Shown here: piece after piece, positions 12,869-25,512 of the stretch
How positions within the stretch are numbered: the first letter of the stretch is position 1
Layout: each line of letters begins with the position of its first letter
From: Holothuria scabra
Taxonomy: Eukaryota; Echinodermata; Holothuroidea; Aspidochirotida; Holothuriidae
Direction: 5' to 3'
Assembly: GCA_037179385.1 (NCBI GenBank)
Contig: CM074187.1
Location: 45,666,879-45,730,878, forward strand
DNA: 64,000 bases
The notes under the pieces: model-generated
Seen by the model: only the letters and a program-made list of their open reading frames with translations
Databases searched by the model: none
What the model was told of the DNA's origin: nothing
Translations under genes and position numbers: made by a program

Positions 12869-13214
12869 TTAAAGGGAAATATTGCGTTTGTTTTGCAAGA
12901 AACATTCATCTTTTTAAAAGTAATATTAATTGACACAGGTTGGTCAATTATCAAAAATAAGACAGTATGGTCGCCTTCTTTTCAAGAAATAAATTTCCCA
13001 CAGCCAGAAATTCAGTTGTTTGTTGCTCAAGAATAATTTGTTCACCCAAACTTTCAACTTTTCAAATGATGCAAGGTCCATGGCTCTTCTTGCGCATAGT
13101 ATTTTGAAGAAATGTAGCTATTGCCTGGGTTTATGATTAAGACTGTTGTATAGTGCCTGAGCCATTTTCTTTTCACTCTTTGTTGGAGCATTTTACACCT
13201 AATATTTCCCTTGA
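12869..13214 (+). mobile_element. MITE family D copy 2
   Basis: 346 bp. Left TTAAAGGGAAATATTGCGTTTG, right TAATATTTCCCTTGAA. The interior GTCGCCTTCTTTTCAAGAAA and GTTCACCCAAACTTTCAA are shared by all copies. Confidence 0.83.
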
Positions 13215-14076
13215 AAACCTGGCAAATTGCAAAATATTTTCAATTCTGTAGTTAGAAGAGTTGAATATTAACATGTCTATTAGCATTTTAAGTACCCCCT
13301 GTCGTCTAAATGCCAAGGTAATTGTCCATTTGTGTGGCTGTTCATCACACCTCCAACTTCCTCCTTTATGACTTTTCTTAAAAGACAACTCAGGAAGTTG
13401 ACCTTAAAATTTAAGTGGGGAGTGGATGTCTTGATTGCTTTTTCTCTCTTTTGCTGGAAAAATTTGGATTGATAGCAATTTTAAAGAAATTAAGAGAATT
13501 AATCTTGTGCAGAGGTGGATGTGTTAGTCTTATAATAGGGCTACCTGCCTATTCATTTAAACACAATCTTAGTAATCATTGTTTTAAGAGCTATTGTTAA
13601 AAATGTTTAGGTATGGTTTAAATAGTTGCACAATGTTGTTTTGCTATTTACTTGTATTCTATTAATGACATTTCTTTTCTCTTTTTTTTTCATTTCTTAA
13701 TTATTATTTTGCTTTTTGGGGAGTGGATCGTGGATCTTCTGGTAAAGTCCTTAGGCTTTTTAGACTACTTCCTTTCTCTTTTGTCAATTGTAAAGAATCT
13801 AAGTTTGTTCTATTTTGTATTTGTTATGGAAAAGAGAAAAAACAAATAAACGAAACGAAACAAAACGAAACCATTCAGAAGGCATACATGAAAACATTTC
13901 ACAGGGTGGGGGGGGGGGGTTGTTTGGCATGAAAAGTTTGTTCGTATTTTGCCTTATTGGCAAATGCTGCTGGCTGTCCCACTGCCCCTTGCCCTGAAAA
14001 TGCAAGTGACAGTGCCTTGAAATAAGCATTTTACCTGCCTCTGGGAGGACTGCAGTCCAGCAGAGGTGTTGTACCA

Positions 14077-14186
14077 GGGGCCCGTTTCACAAAGAGTTAC
14101 GCACAATCTTAAGTATGATTTATTGTTGACTTAAGTATGGGGAATCAAACTTAAGATCTTGCGTAACTCTTTGTGGAATGGGCCCC
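14077..14186. mobile_element. 110-bp hairpin MITE with GGGGCCCGTTTCAC ends
   Basis: Two inverted arms of about 37 bp, 14077-14113 and 14150-14186. The left starts GGGGCCCGTTTCACAAAG and the right ends CTTTGTGGAATGGGCCCC. They share AGAGTTACGCA and ATCTTAAG. The GGGCCCGTTTCA start is a terminus I recall from MITEs of many marine invertebrates. Confidence 0.82.
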
Positions 14187-14264
14187 AGGTCTGCCTCAGA
14201 GTTGTATAAGGTCCACATCGACCTGTTACAATTTCCGGAGCTTTCACATCTCCATCAAAGACCT

Positions 14265-14508
14265 CATGTTTGGTCTGACGGTAATAGCATCCCCCTCTCA
14301 GGTGGAAGGCCTGGGTTCTATTCCCAGGTGGTGTCATACCAAAGACTCTTAAAGTGGAACCTTCTGCCGTTGTGCATGATGTTTGGCATAAACATTGGAG
14401 TGGGGAAAACATGACAGTGAGCCATAACTGGGAAAGGCTGTAGCCAGCTTGACTTGAACGAATAGGTTGGAAACCGAGTGGTAAAACTCTTAAGTTACTA
14501 ACTAACTG
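14265..14508 (+). mobile_element. tRNA-derived SINE, copy 1
   Basis: The head has box A-like TGGTCTGACGGTAATAGC and box B-like GGGTTCTATTCCCAGG. The body continues TGGAACCTTCTGCC, TTGTGCATGATG, GTGGGGAAAAC and GTGAGCCATAACTGG, and the tail is GTTGGAAACCGAGTGGTAAAACTC. It is a Pol III retroposon relic, not a functional tRNA. Confidence 0.85.
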
Positions 14509-15027
14509 CACATCTCTATCAGATTTTATCATCTCCCTGACCTGTCCCTCAGTTATAGAGGTACAAATATAAGTTTATTGATTCCTTCTGCAGTTTCTTT
14601 AGGTTTTGTGGTAAATAAGATTTCCACTACCCCCTGCAGATTAAAACTGTATGAAGACATTTAAATAATTTGCTCAAATATCTAGCTGAGTGAAGAGACA
14701 TCCCTGCAGCGTTGTCAGCAGGGTACTAAGTATACAGACAACACAAGTAGCACAGAGGGCCCCACTTTTAGTTCATATCTGTGCGGTGGGCTTTATTCAT
14801 GTAAGCTAGTATGCAGATTTGTAGGGTGCTGTACATGTTGCCTTGTACTAATTTGTTAAACAAGAAGGTTTTTGGTGGTGAGACACAAGTGTAGTAGCCT
14901 GTAACCTCATCATTTAAACCTCTAATACTTTACTATACTAAAATTTCCTTAAATTTAACCAATACATTGACCAAATTGTTTCTTATGCTCAAATCATTAA
15001 AGCATTTCCCAAAGGATAGAGAACGTT

Positions 15028-15287
15028 GGTATAGTCAGTGGGGGAGAAAGGGAATTCAGTCAGAGGGGGCAAGAATGGCCTGTAGGGGGGCTTCAAAGTT
15101 TGCAGGGCAAGAATATTTGGTCAGAGTGTCAAAAAATAGGCTGTAGGGCACTTTTATGTAGGTAGACACATGAGCTTTAATAAGGTAAAATAAAGTAAAA
15201 AGGGTGCTGACAGGCAGTTTAAGTCTGTAAGGGGGGGGGGGAGACCTCCCCCTCTGACTATATGGTAGCTCTGCCACTGGATATAGG
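15028..15287. mobile_element. hAT-type element, G-rich
   Basis: The element is 15036-15279. Termini CAGTGGGGGAG and, inverted, CAGTGGCAGAGC. Flanks GGTATAGT and GATATAGG agree at 6 of 8 positions. The interior has runs of G (GTAAGGGGGGGGGGAG). Confidence 0.68.
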
Positions 15288-17526
15288 CCTAATAACCCCA
15301 CTGTACTAACCCAATGTGACAAACAAAATGTCACGAAACAGAAAAGTTTAGCTCTTTTTACACTATTTTTACCATTTTATCTCACAAACTAAGTCAGTAG
15401 GTACAGTAACATCCCTCATCTAAGCTCCAAAACCAGGGAGTTATGGAGAATTCATTAGACCCAGACATGCCACCTTTAAATTTCCTTGTTTTTTTATTGG
15501 ACATATTTACAACTTGATCATCAGGTCTATTTTACCCTATAATTTGTTTGCAGTTTATTTTCAGGAAAAGAGAGCTTGCACTCAGCAGTCAATGGAGTAT
15601 GAGAATTAACAAACAAGATGAAGTAAAAAAGGGCAAAACAGAAACTATTCGGTATTTTTAGATTATCTTTCAGTTTATTAGAAATGGGCAAAAGTTTTAA
15701 TTCTCCACTGTTTATAACAAATATATCAATCAGTTGAGTACCTCTTGAGCTTTTCAACATGTTTTTTTAGGGACCCTTTCTCCGCAAGGCTTTTATGAGG
15801 CTTCCTTGGGGTAGTTTAAATGTTTGTGCCAATCATTGGAGATAACTTGCCTCAACCAAATTATCGTATGGCCATAAAAGTTTGTGTCTTGTGTTTTCTA
15901 CAAAAATTCTATTTTGAAGCTGTAACTGTAAGTACATTTGGTAAGAGGTAGGTTTTCATTGAATCTACCTGCAAGATTTTCGCATGCAGATTAAGGAGAG
16001 GTCAAAGCCCTGATAAGTTTGCTATCCGTAAATTATGAGGCATTTCACTTGTGAGGTGGTAGTTTGACTTTTTTGACAGTATTAAAGAAACGAAACTCGA
16101 TCGATACTGCCACTTGTTCCTTTCGCAGATTCTGTGAAATTTGCTGAATTTTTGTAAGGTGTCATCCCTTGGCATATATGAGCTGCAGAATGTTTGAGAG
16201 GTTCCAACAGATTGTTTTACGGGATACTCTTTCTAATTGATCTTATGCCTCCTCTTGAAGGGCAGTGCTGGGGCCCCCTTTTGTTTAAAAATGTTCCCTC
16301 AAATAAAATTTGCTGTAAATTTACCTGCATTTTGTGAGAGTTTTGTGTGATGAAGAGTTCAAACCAGGCACTTCTGTAAAGAACACCGGAAGTTATACCT
16401 TCCTGTACCCTGCAATGTGGTCGAAGTACAAGTAAACACCATTGGCGCATGGTAACGTCATCAGCTGATTTAGAAGTGGTGCTTGCAGTTTTGTCGCTTT
16501 CATAGGACGTATGGTTTCATTTGCATGGCAAATCATCACATTCCCATTTAAATTGTCGTAGAGCTTCTAAAGTAGTGTCTACGATTTGGTTCGATTGAGG
16601 CATCCAGAGGTTATGTTTGCTCCGAGTGATTTTGAGAGAAGCAGCTGAAACAGCACATCTGAAGATCAAACCCTGTAGCAGTTTGCCTCAATTTATATAA
16701 CAAATTCAAGGGGTTAGTCCAACATGAACAGATGAAGTAAAATTGTGATGGATGGAAGACACAGATTGCTGGAAGGGACAGATCTCTCAAGTCAATTACA
16801 AAAGACCTGATCTCGGAGAGGCATTTGAGAAGGTTCCTGATAGGAGTCAATTGATCTGTTGATGTGGAAATTTCTGTTCACCAGTGTGAATTGGGACTGA
16901 ATGTTCATAGATATTGTGAGTGGGCTTGTTTTTTCAGCATTGGTAATCAGTTCACTAAAGCTGTATTGTTATAGGATTTGCAAGGGGGAAAGAAAGGGCA
17001 ATTCATATGCCATTTTGAATTAGTCACTGTTGCTGTTTTGTTCCTCTTGGTACAATTGATATCATAATTCATTTTGATGTCATTCTTGCAGTATTTATCC
17101 AAAAAATGCAGATGGTGCCCCTCATGTAACCATATAGTCTGTTTTCATACTTGTGAATAATCCAGTGTTCCTGCTGGCATTTTAAAAGAAGGCCTTTATT
17201 TTTGTCGTTGTCCAGTTCTTTGGGACAACAAAAATTCCATTGTGATAAAAAATTGTCCAATGGGCAACCAGTTTCTCTCAGTGAGAACTTAAAAGCAGCT
17301 TGCTTTTATCAGACTGGAGACTTTAATGCTAGGTACTTATTGAATATTTCAACCTTCATCCACCATATTTCAGAATTTTAGTGTAAAAGGCGAGTAATAC
17401 ATGAGCACACACACACACAGGTACTGAGTTCTAGCAACAAAAAAGGTGCTTGGGAAATACACTATTTTGTTGGTGTTTGAAAATAGGTGTAAAACTTATT
17501 GGAAACCAAATTTGCTTTTTGGACAA

Positions 17527-17839
17527 TTCAAGGGCCAAACCTCTCACCCCAAACCACAATTTTGGTACAGGGGTACCAAAATTCTCAATTGGCTCAGCTC
17601 TTTGATTGACAGCTAATTTAAGCAATGCAGATCGAGTACCAAAGCTTATACACAGCATGAACAGTACTGAGAGTGTTTTGATTATATAAATTGAGTTTTT
17701 CTTTACTCACATTAAAGCAGTAAACTGAGATTGTATCTGGATGAGCATGAATTTCAGACAATTGTGAATTATGGGAAGGTCTTAAGTAAGGAGGTTAGGA
17801 GAATTGGTACTGTTTGGGGTGAGAGAACTGGGCCTTTAA
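17527..17839 (-). mobile_element. MITE family A copy 2
   Basis: Left TTCAAGGGCCAAACCTCTCACC, right GGGGTGAGAGAACTGGGCCTTTAA. About 313 bp; a palindromic GGTACAGGGGTACC lies near the left end. Clear inverted termini. Confidence 0.85.
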
Positions 17840-18309
17840 AATCGTGAAATGATTGCCCTAAGGACAATCATAAAATTTCCTGAAAATCATCACCTGAAGA
17901 GAATTACTTAAACCTATTACGCTCCTACTTACCTCCCCTATTACTCCTATTGGACAGTCCATCTACTGCAGAATGATCACTGGCGATGAAGTCCTTGGTG
18001 GTGGCGCTATGCCACTTTCCTTAGCCCCGTAGCCTGACACGCCCTTGTTTCATCGCCAGCGGAATGTTTAACAGTGTTATTTGCTTAGCTCTCCTTTCTT
18101 TGTCTTTTTTCATTGGAGGTAAGTAGGGCTAATAGGTTTCCAAAACAAGGTAGGTTTGGGTAATTTTACCTACCTCCTACCTACCTACCCTGTTCCTAAT
18201 TTTATGGCCCCAAGCTTAGTATTTTCTTGTCACTGTTCTTATTGCATAAAGTTAGCCTTGAAATATTTTTTCTAGCTGTCTTGCAATGTTCTTGCGGTGT
18301 GAGCAGAAT

Positions 18310-18480
18310 GAAGTAGGAAGATTTAAGGTGTAGGACGCCCTCTACTAGTAGGACCACCGCGGTGTTGTTAGTTTGCCAGACAGTAAGTGCTGTATAAGTA
18401 AAAATGGTATACATAGGGTGATGGCAAATAGGTATGGTCCGGCAGACTGTACACTCCCAAATCAGGGAGTTTCCAGGATT
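18310..18480 (+). repeat. Repeat F, copy 2
   Basis: GGACCACCGCGGTGTTGTTAG, TTTGCCAGACAGTAAGTGC and AAATGGTATACATAGGGTG, then AAATCAGGGAGTTT like the end of copy 1. Confidence 0.65.
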
Positions 18481-18875
18481 TTGGCAAAACATTCTTCCCC
18501 ACATGGCAGGAAATGGCACTTCCTGTGTCTTTTTACCTCTGTTTATTATTGAAGTGCTCAGTAATACTTTTTGGGGGGAAATGCTCAGTAAATGTGTTTT
18601 ATTCTTATTTTTTCAGTTCCTTGATTTTCAGTTTCATTTTGCCATTGCTATAAGCAACCTCAGCTGCAGTGCAAATGAGCTTTCCTTAGATTTCCTTTGT
18701 AATTTGCATATAATAAATATTTATTAACCTTTCATACATCATATCTGACACATGTATGCATTTGTAGCATTTGCAATGCCAGACCTTGGAATCCTCCATG
18801 CATGAATACTTTCTTACTTCTTGTGTGATGTACATATTTGAGGTATACTATTCGTCAGATTTTGTCTTCTTTTGC

Positions 18876-19129
18876 TTAAAGGGCAAGAGCAGTCGTCCAA
18901 AACTTATTTAAAAGCAACAGCTAAATCTCACAATTTTCTTCTTATTTCTCCTCAAAGTATCTTTCATAAATTTTAGGACTTCGCATATTCAAGGTAAACC
19001 AAGCAGTAACTGTTTGTAAATTTCATGTATGAGGGAAAAAATATTGTCACATGACTTTCAAGAGCCAATCATGAAACAGGATAATCTACTACACTACTTT
19101 AAGTTGGAAAGACTGCTCTTGCTCTTTAA
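18876..19129 (-). mobile_element. MITE family B copy 3, near-perfect termini
   Basis: A 254-bp element from TTAA at 18876 to TTAA at 19126. The inverted termini TTAAAGGGCAAGAGCAGTC and GACTGCTCTTGCTCTTTAA pair with a single mismatch, so this copy defines the family TIR. It is reversed relative to the other copies (AGCCAATCATGAAACAGG on the + strand). Confidence 0.85.
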
Positions 19130-19579
19130 ACAAGTGCTGATTAAAGAAAATTGGTAAATTTGGACAAAAACTTTAACAGTACAGCTTTTTACTCATTTCT
19201 CCTCCGTCTATTAGTGGGAACCGTAGGAAGTGGAAAGGCCCAGAGTAGGCAGTCAATTGCAAGCTCCTGAGTGTAACGGGTCATATCTATTGGGTGAAAG
19301 TTGCTGATGGAAACGACCTGCCCAAAGCATAAGGTGCATGTTGCTGTGGTATGTGTATGTAGCACTCTTTTTCATGGATTGGTTCCCCCTTTTTTTGGCT
19401 GGGGAAGTCATAGAAGGTTTCCTGGGTATTTCCCACCTGGAATAAGGAGGGACTCAAGGGAAGGATTTGAACCTAATTGCATTGTATTTGAAACCATGCT
19501 TAGACCATGTTTGAACTTTACTTCTCAATCTAGCTGACACTGTATATTATTAAAGGTAAACTTTTGTGTTGATGTGTTG

Positions 19580-19947
19580 TTAAAGCGGCGCATTGAGTTG
19601 GTTCGTGAAATCGACCAAATTTTTCCAAACCTGTTAAGTTTTATTCACATATCAATGACAAATGGTCAAACTTAGACAATCCCCATATCCTACACACAAA
19701 TAACTGTTTCATGAGCGAGTAGTTTACGGTTCAATTCTGTTTTCAAAAATTCGTGACCAGACACTTTTTCAAATTATGCACAAAACCATTACAAGTCGGG
19801 ATACGACAAAACTCAAAATTTTAACTTTTTCCATAACTATTGGATATGAAAATTGACTTTTTATGCTAACTGTAAGCATTGTCATGTGGTAGTGACCCTT
19901 TAACACTCTCATTAAGGTATCAATATCAACTCAATGAGCCTCTTTAA
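19580..19947 (+). mobile_element. MITE family C copy 2
   Basis: 368 bp, TTAAAGCGGCGCATTGAGTTG at the left and CAACTCAATGAGCCTCTTTAA at the right. One of the best preserved copies, used here as the orientation reference. The ATTGACTTTTTATGCTAAC and ACAATCCCCATATCCTA segments recur in the other copies. Confidence 0.87.
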
Positions 19948-22538
19948 ATCCCATCTACTGTATTAAACTGGCCATGGTATTGTTTGCTTATAACGCTGTT
20001 GTGATGTCATGGCTGTTACAAAATGAGTACTACAAACCTGCTGTTGTTAGTTGCACCAGTCAGTTCCAGTTGTAGATTATTCTTTTCATTTTTTGGTAGA
20101 GCTGATTTAAAGGTCCCTTCCTCAGTTAAATTGAAAAAAAAGTGAGAAATCCTTCAATTTTGTGGTGAATAGCAAAATTTTGGTGAATTGCTTATACCAT
20201 GTGGGACTTATACCAATTTGTTCTGAGAAGAATCTCTCATACATCTGAAAAGTAGCAGAATAAAAGGTTCTCATTTAGAGGCCTAATTAGGCTAGTGGCC
20301 TCTCTCTCTACCTTGGAAACAGAGGTTTAACCAGAGGGGGACAGGGTCCCAGTCAAATGCCCCCTCCTTCTCACTTTCCTCCTAAAATGAAATTTGAAGG
20401 CAAATAACTGTTGGCCATGTGTTAAAGACAAAAACTTCACAATTACCCCTTGAAAGTATGGATTTAAGTTGTTTAAAAGAGACATAAAACTACATTTCCA
20501 GCAATCTGGGAGGCATTTTTAGCCAAAGTTTTCTCTTTATGCTTTGCTTACCTTACAATTCAATTCTCCCACAGCTGCCCAAATGAAGAAGCCAGTTATG
20601 CAACTGCCTGAAAAGTCAACTCACTAAATATAAAATTACTCTTCTTTTTAAACAGGGAGTTACCAGCAAACTCCCTGATTTGAAAAAGGAGTGTTTTACA
20701 TTCTCCAAAATTTTGCCCATGTGGTTAGCATGTTGGACCCCAGCCACTTGTAATTGATGTTACTTTATTCAGTGGTGATTTCTATAAGGTCATACATTAA
20801 AAGATGGACATTTCTCAAGAGGTATACAAGGATATCAACATATGGTCAGAAAAGTAATTCTTCGAATGCTGTTTCTGCTTGAGTACAAAACACCGTTTGC
20901 AGCAGAAAGATGTATGTATATACTTCTATCTCTGTATTGATGTAAACTTGATTGACAATCAGTCTCTGTTCTGGCTGTAGCGGCAAAGCTGGATAGTAGA
21001 TACCCAACTTTGCCTTGGGGGGAATAGGGGGAGGCCTTCCCAAGAAAATTTACAGATAGGTAAGTTTTTCTGCTTATTCTCAAATGAACTTGTTGCCATA
21101 GTAATGCAAAAGGAAAGAATAATTGCGTTTACCTCAACAGTGGTTGTGGGTTCATTTCCTGTGTAAGAGGTCTGTCGCAAAGACATTGGAGGAATACTGC
21201 AGCAAAAAAAAAAATTGAGCACAACAAGATATTTATTTCAGATAAAATTTAACAGAATCAGAAAAACATGGGGAAAAGAAATTTATTAAGAGTAGTAAGT
21301 CTATTAAATTTACTATGAAAGAAACGAAATTTTGTTTTTATTTGGAGCGAAACAAATCCAAAATATTTGACAGTGGAAGTATTTGTAGTGCATACAGTTG
21401 TCACAGAACCCTCTACCAGAATGTAGATGTAAACGCTAGGGAGAGTATTTGTTACAATGCTTCCATATTGTGACCTATATAAGTTAATTGATGCAGATGT
21501 ACCAAGTTCTTTTCTTCTCATCCGCAAGTTCTTCAGGGCAAGGAGCCTTAAATTCTGCAGTACCATTGAGATGTATGGAGTGGTCACGTCTGGCTGCAAT
21601 TTGCCTTTTAAACTAGGCCTTAAAATTGATTGTGACTAAGGTTGTGCTCTATATTTGAGCGTAATTGGAACAAAATTGTGCATAGCTTGAGCAGATACAT
21701 GCATATTAGGGGGCCAAGATGTCTAATCTCTCCCTTTGTTTGGCATTTGGTAGAAGTTTATTATCAAGACGTTTAGTGGTTTCTGCAAATCTGGTAGAGG
21801 ACACCGCACATTGAGAAGGACATTAATAAAGTATTTGGTTAAGTAGGGGATTGGGGCTGAGCTGCCAGTACTGATACATTCCATTCTTGAATCTAAGTAC
21901 GGTGGATAGTGACAGATGGATTACATACGGATATATAGTGACAGCATGACAAATGTGTGAGGCACAGTTACACTTAGAAAGGGTTTATGGGCCTAAATTT
22001 CAGCCACAATCATTGAAATATATGAAAGATGGTCTGTAAAGTTATAATGTAAGTTATCAAATTGTTTTGTAAGAATTAAAATGCTAATATTGATCTTTAT
22101 TCAAGGGTGGCAGAAAGGGTTAAGGGATTTTCCCCATTTAGAAGAATTTCCAATTTGGTCCATGAGCCAATAAAATATTTAGTTTTGATGATTGCCGATC
22201 ACTGCAGTGATTCATTTTACTCTCACAAAAGGCAGATTCTTCAATAAAATGCAGAGCTAGAGATGCTAATTATCCTGAGTAAAAATCCATATTTTACAAA
22301 TTTGTTCTGACAAAAGCCTCATATTTCCACATTTTTGTAAACAGAAGTGAAATGTGAACTTAAAGTTTGACTTGCATTCGTATAACCTGTAACCTTTGTC
22401 TTTAGGCTATAAAATACCCTCTCTCCCATCATTGGGCTTTGCCCCCTGTCAGGCAGTTATAATCATGGCATATCCCTGGTATTATCTAATCAAAGTTTAC
22501 ATACTTGGTGTGCATATTCAGGAAAACAGATATACAAG

Positions 22539-22830
22539 CAGGGTTCATGCAACCTGGAAAATTCATGGAAGACTCATGAAATTTTACTTTTATTTTCCAC
22601 GCCTGGAAAAGTTGTGCACTATTGTGAAGATGACAGAAGTCATGGAAAGATCATAAAATATAGCCCAGCAGTCTTTTACAAGTAAATAAATGTTTCCATT
22701 TATTTGTCACGATCATTGCACCATTAAACATTTATCAAGTCCTTTTGCAATTTGCTCATTTAGTCAGTGATCATGAAATAGTCTTGGAAAAGTAATGAAA
22801 TTTTATTTTTCTTAAGGAGCAGGAACCCTG
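22539..22830. mobile_element. hAT-like element without clear TSD
   Basis: 292 bp bounded by CAGGGTTCATGCAACC and, inverted, CAGGGTTCCTGCTCC. Repeated internal CATGGAAGACTCATGAAATT-type motifs. The flanking 8-mers do not match well, so the superfamily rests on the termini. Confidence 0.6.
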
Positions 22831-23885
22831 TATTAGTTTGAATGGCATAACATTTAAATTCTTTTGGTGTCTTTGTGTTCTAAGGTAAAATGCAAAAGGC
22901 ATGTCTATAGCACTGTGAAAGGTTTTTAAAATGTCAAAATTAATTTTGATAAACCTGCATTCTGTATCCTTTGAAAAAAGTTTAATGTCACCAGAACAAA
23001 TAATAAAATGTTAGCATTGTATCTACCAAGGGACCCTCAAGAACCTTGTAATATAGGTAGAACTAAAATCCGTTGCTAAGATGCGTACTACCCCTGGAGG
23101 AATTCATAGACTTAGTGCCAAATAAATAAAGCAGTGTTGATGTAATTGAAGTCATTTGGGATGGCCTGGGGAGCGATGACCTGTATTTTGAGGACACGGA
23201 GATTCTTTCTTGTTTTCTGCCTGAAGTCTTAGCAATCAATCTCATAAAATGTTCTCCTTACATGTACACTACTCTTTCTTTATTAACAAGTTTGTGTAGG
23301 ATTTCACAGAATCCTATTAGGGGTAGAACACTAACAAACAAGTTTCTCTTTGGTTTGTCTGTTCCACTAAAGATACAAGAGTTTTAAATGTTTTCTTGTA
23401 AAGTGTGGAAATTAGAGGGGAGATCACAAGCAGCAGATTTTTGTTGTCATGGCTAATTTCTACTTTTAATGATTGAAAGTCGATAAAATATTTGTTTGGA
23501 TAAAAAATGATGTGTAAATCAAAAAGTAATTTTAATTGACATAATATTTTTAGTAGCTTTATTATTCTACCCAAATCCTTATCCAGTTGGGTAGTTAGTT
23601 AAATGTAGTATTGTGCCCAGTTTCCAACCAATTATCCAGTTGGGACAAAGTTTCATGAATTATTACAGTGCATGAGACTAAGTGTGCATATTCATATGAT
23701 ATGTTTGCGTGAAAGAGAGTACAGCTCATGCAAAGTTGGGTTAATAACATCGTATATTTGTTGAATTTCTACCAAAAATGACAATATTAAAATATTCAGT
23801 AAATAAATCAAAACCATAGAATTAGCACTGTCTTAATTTAACTCAGTTCACTTTATACCAAATGTAACCAAGTTGCAACTTGCAC

Positions 23886-24219
23886 TTAAAACGACTAATT
23901 GAGTTGGTTCATGAAATTCAACAAATTTTCCCAAAGGTGTTAAGTTTTCTTCACATACCATTGACAACTGGTCGAACTAAGACAATCCCCATATCCTATA
24001 GGCCTATACAAGAAATGTTTTATTAGTGAGTAATTAACAGTCAACTTGGTTTTCAAAAATTCAAGTCAAGTCAAGACCACAAAATTTGAAATTTTGACTT
24101 TCTTTGTAACTATCGGATGTAAAATTTAACTTATCATGTTAATTATAAGCATTTTCAAATGGTAGTACCCTTAAACACTTTCATCAAGTTATCTATATCA
24201 ACTCAATGAGCCCCTTTAA
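23886..24219 (+). mobile_element. MITE family C copy 3
   Basis: TTAAAACGACTAATTGAGTTG at the left and CAACTCAATGAGCCCCTTTAA at the right, 334 bp. It has a small internal deletion in the CCAGACACTTTTTC region compared with copy 2. Confidence 0.83.
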
Positions 24220-24366
24220 ATGGAGCAGTTGGAGTAACACTTTGTTATATCCCTCTAAGAATAACTGTACATTTGAAAATGAACAAAACTACTGTTGGGG
24301 CTCTAGCCCCCACCCTCTCTCCCCTATGGCCATGGCTGTTCAGTCAATATTTTGTACATATAGTAC

Positions 24367-24671
24367 TTAAAGGCATATTTTCATCATCTCAAACTGTTCC
24401 AATTCTCCCAACCTACTTACTTCTAGCCCCTCCCACATTTATCTAAAACTCATCTTTATCCAGACACAATCCCAGTTTATTGCTTCATGGCTTGTCCCAG
24501 TGGCCATACAAGTCCATAATGTGTAATCAAGGGACTCTCAGTGCCCATGCTGTGTAATTTAGCTATGATGCATTGTTTGAATGTGATGCCAATCAAAGAG
24601 CTGTACCAATTGAGAGTTTTGATATATGTATACTGAAACTGTAGTTTGGGGTGACGAATGACTGCCTTTAA
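24367..24671 (+). mobile_element. MITE family A copy 3, diverged
   Basis: TTAAAGGCATATTTTCATC at the left, TTTGGGGTGACGAATGACTG then CCTTTAA at the right. The interior AGCCCCTCCCAC and CCAATCAAAGAGCTG fix family and orientation. Confidence 0.77.
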
Positions 24672-24789
24672 GGGTACTATATTTTTCAGTTTTCAGTAAT
24701 CAACTTGTACTTTGTGAGTGTGTATAATGTGTTTAACATGCTCAAACAAGGCATACAAAGAATACATAGCTCTAGTCTTTATGCAAACC

Positions 24790-24955
24790 CAGGGCTAGAA
24801 GAAAATGTTTATTTGCCAAGAAGGGAATAAAATTATTTCTGAGGAAGTGAGTAAACATTTCCACAGTTGTCCATATTTTGTCCTTATCTCATGAATGTTC
24901 AAAAAAGGGAAATTTCCTGGAAAGGACACCCCCCCCCCCCAGCTTTCCATTTTTT
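24790..24955 (+). repeat. Repeat H, copy 1
   Basis: CAGGGCTAGAAGAAAATGTTT, GGGAAATTTCCTGGAAAGG and a 14-C run. Related copies at 32173 (-) and 53669. The CAGGGCTGGAAA-type start suggests another hAT derivative; no target duplication was found. Confidence 0.5.
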
Positions 24956-24959
24956 TCTG

Positions 24960-25512
24960 CCTATGATGGAACCGTTTTAGTCTCAACAATAAGCCCCAGT
25001 CTAAGCTTCATCTCCTCAAAATATTATGCACAGGAAGAGTTATGGCAGTTGCATCATTTGAAATGGAGAAGTTGGTGTGAACAAATTATTCTTTAGTAAC
25101 AACACAATTTCTATCTCAGGAAGATGTAGCAAACTATGTGGCTGGTCTAATGGTAAGAGCAATCTGCCTCCCACACGGAAGGCTGGGTTCTATTCTATTC
25201 CTAGGTCGAGTCATACCAAAGAATCTAAAATTGGAACCTACTGCCCTTGTGCATGATGCTCCGCATTTAGCAATGGAGTAGGGAAAACAAGCTGGTGAGC
25301 CACAACTGGAAAAATGGCCATGGCCGGCTCGACTTGAACCAAAAGGTTGGAAACTGGGCTGTAAAACTTGATCTAACTGAGGAAAATGTATTTCTTGAAA
25401 AGGAGGGTACCATACTGCTCTATTTTTAATTTATCTATTACTATGTTTCAATAAATACTAGTTTTAAAAGGATGAATTCCTCGTTTCAGACAAATGTAGT
25501 ATATCCCTTTGA
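24960..25512 (-). mobile_element. MITE family D copy 3, interrupted by a SINE
   Basis: Two halves of one element: 24960-25128 (TCTCAACAATAAGCCCC, ATTATGCACAGGAAGAG, AACAAATTATTCTTTAG) and 25380-25512 (TTTCTTGAAAAGGAGGGTAC to ATATCCCTTT). The SINE at 25129-25379 sits between them. The upper terminus is not recognisable. Confidence 0.78.
25129..25379 (+). mobile_element. tRNA-derived SINE, copy 2, inside MITE family D
   Basis: 251 bp flanked by an 11-bp target duplication, AGGAAGATGTA (25118-25128) and AGGAAAATGTA (25380-25390). Box A TGGTCTAATGGTAAGAG; box B GGGTTCTATTC with a 5-bp duplication of CTATT. Body GGAGTAGGGAAAACAAGCTG; tail GTTGGAAACTGGGCTGTAAAAC. Confidence 0.9.

Noticed and set aside
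14131..14532. Reverse-strand open frame of 133 codons
   Set aside because: It is a translation of SINE copy 1 and the right arm of the 14077 hairpin element, both repeats.
18202..18519. Reverse-strand open frame of 105 codons
   Set aside because: Overlaps repeat F copy 2 and has no recognisable motif.
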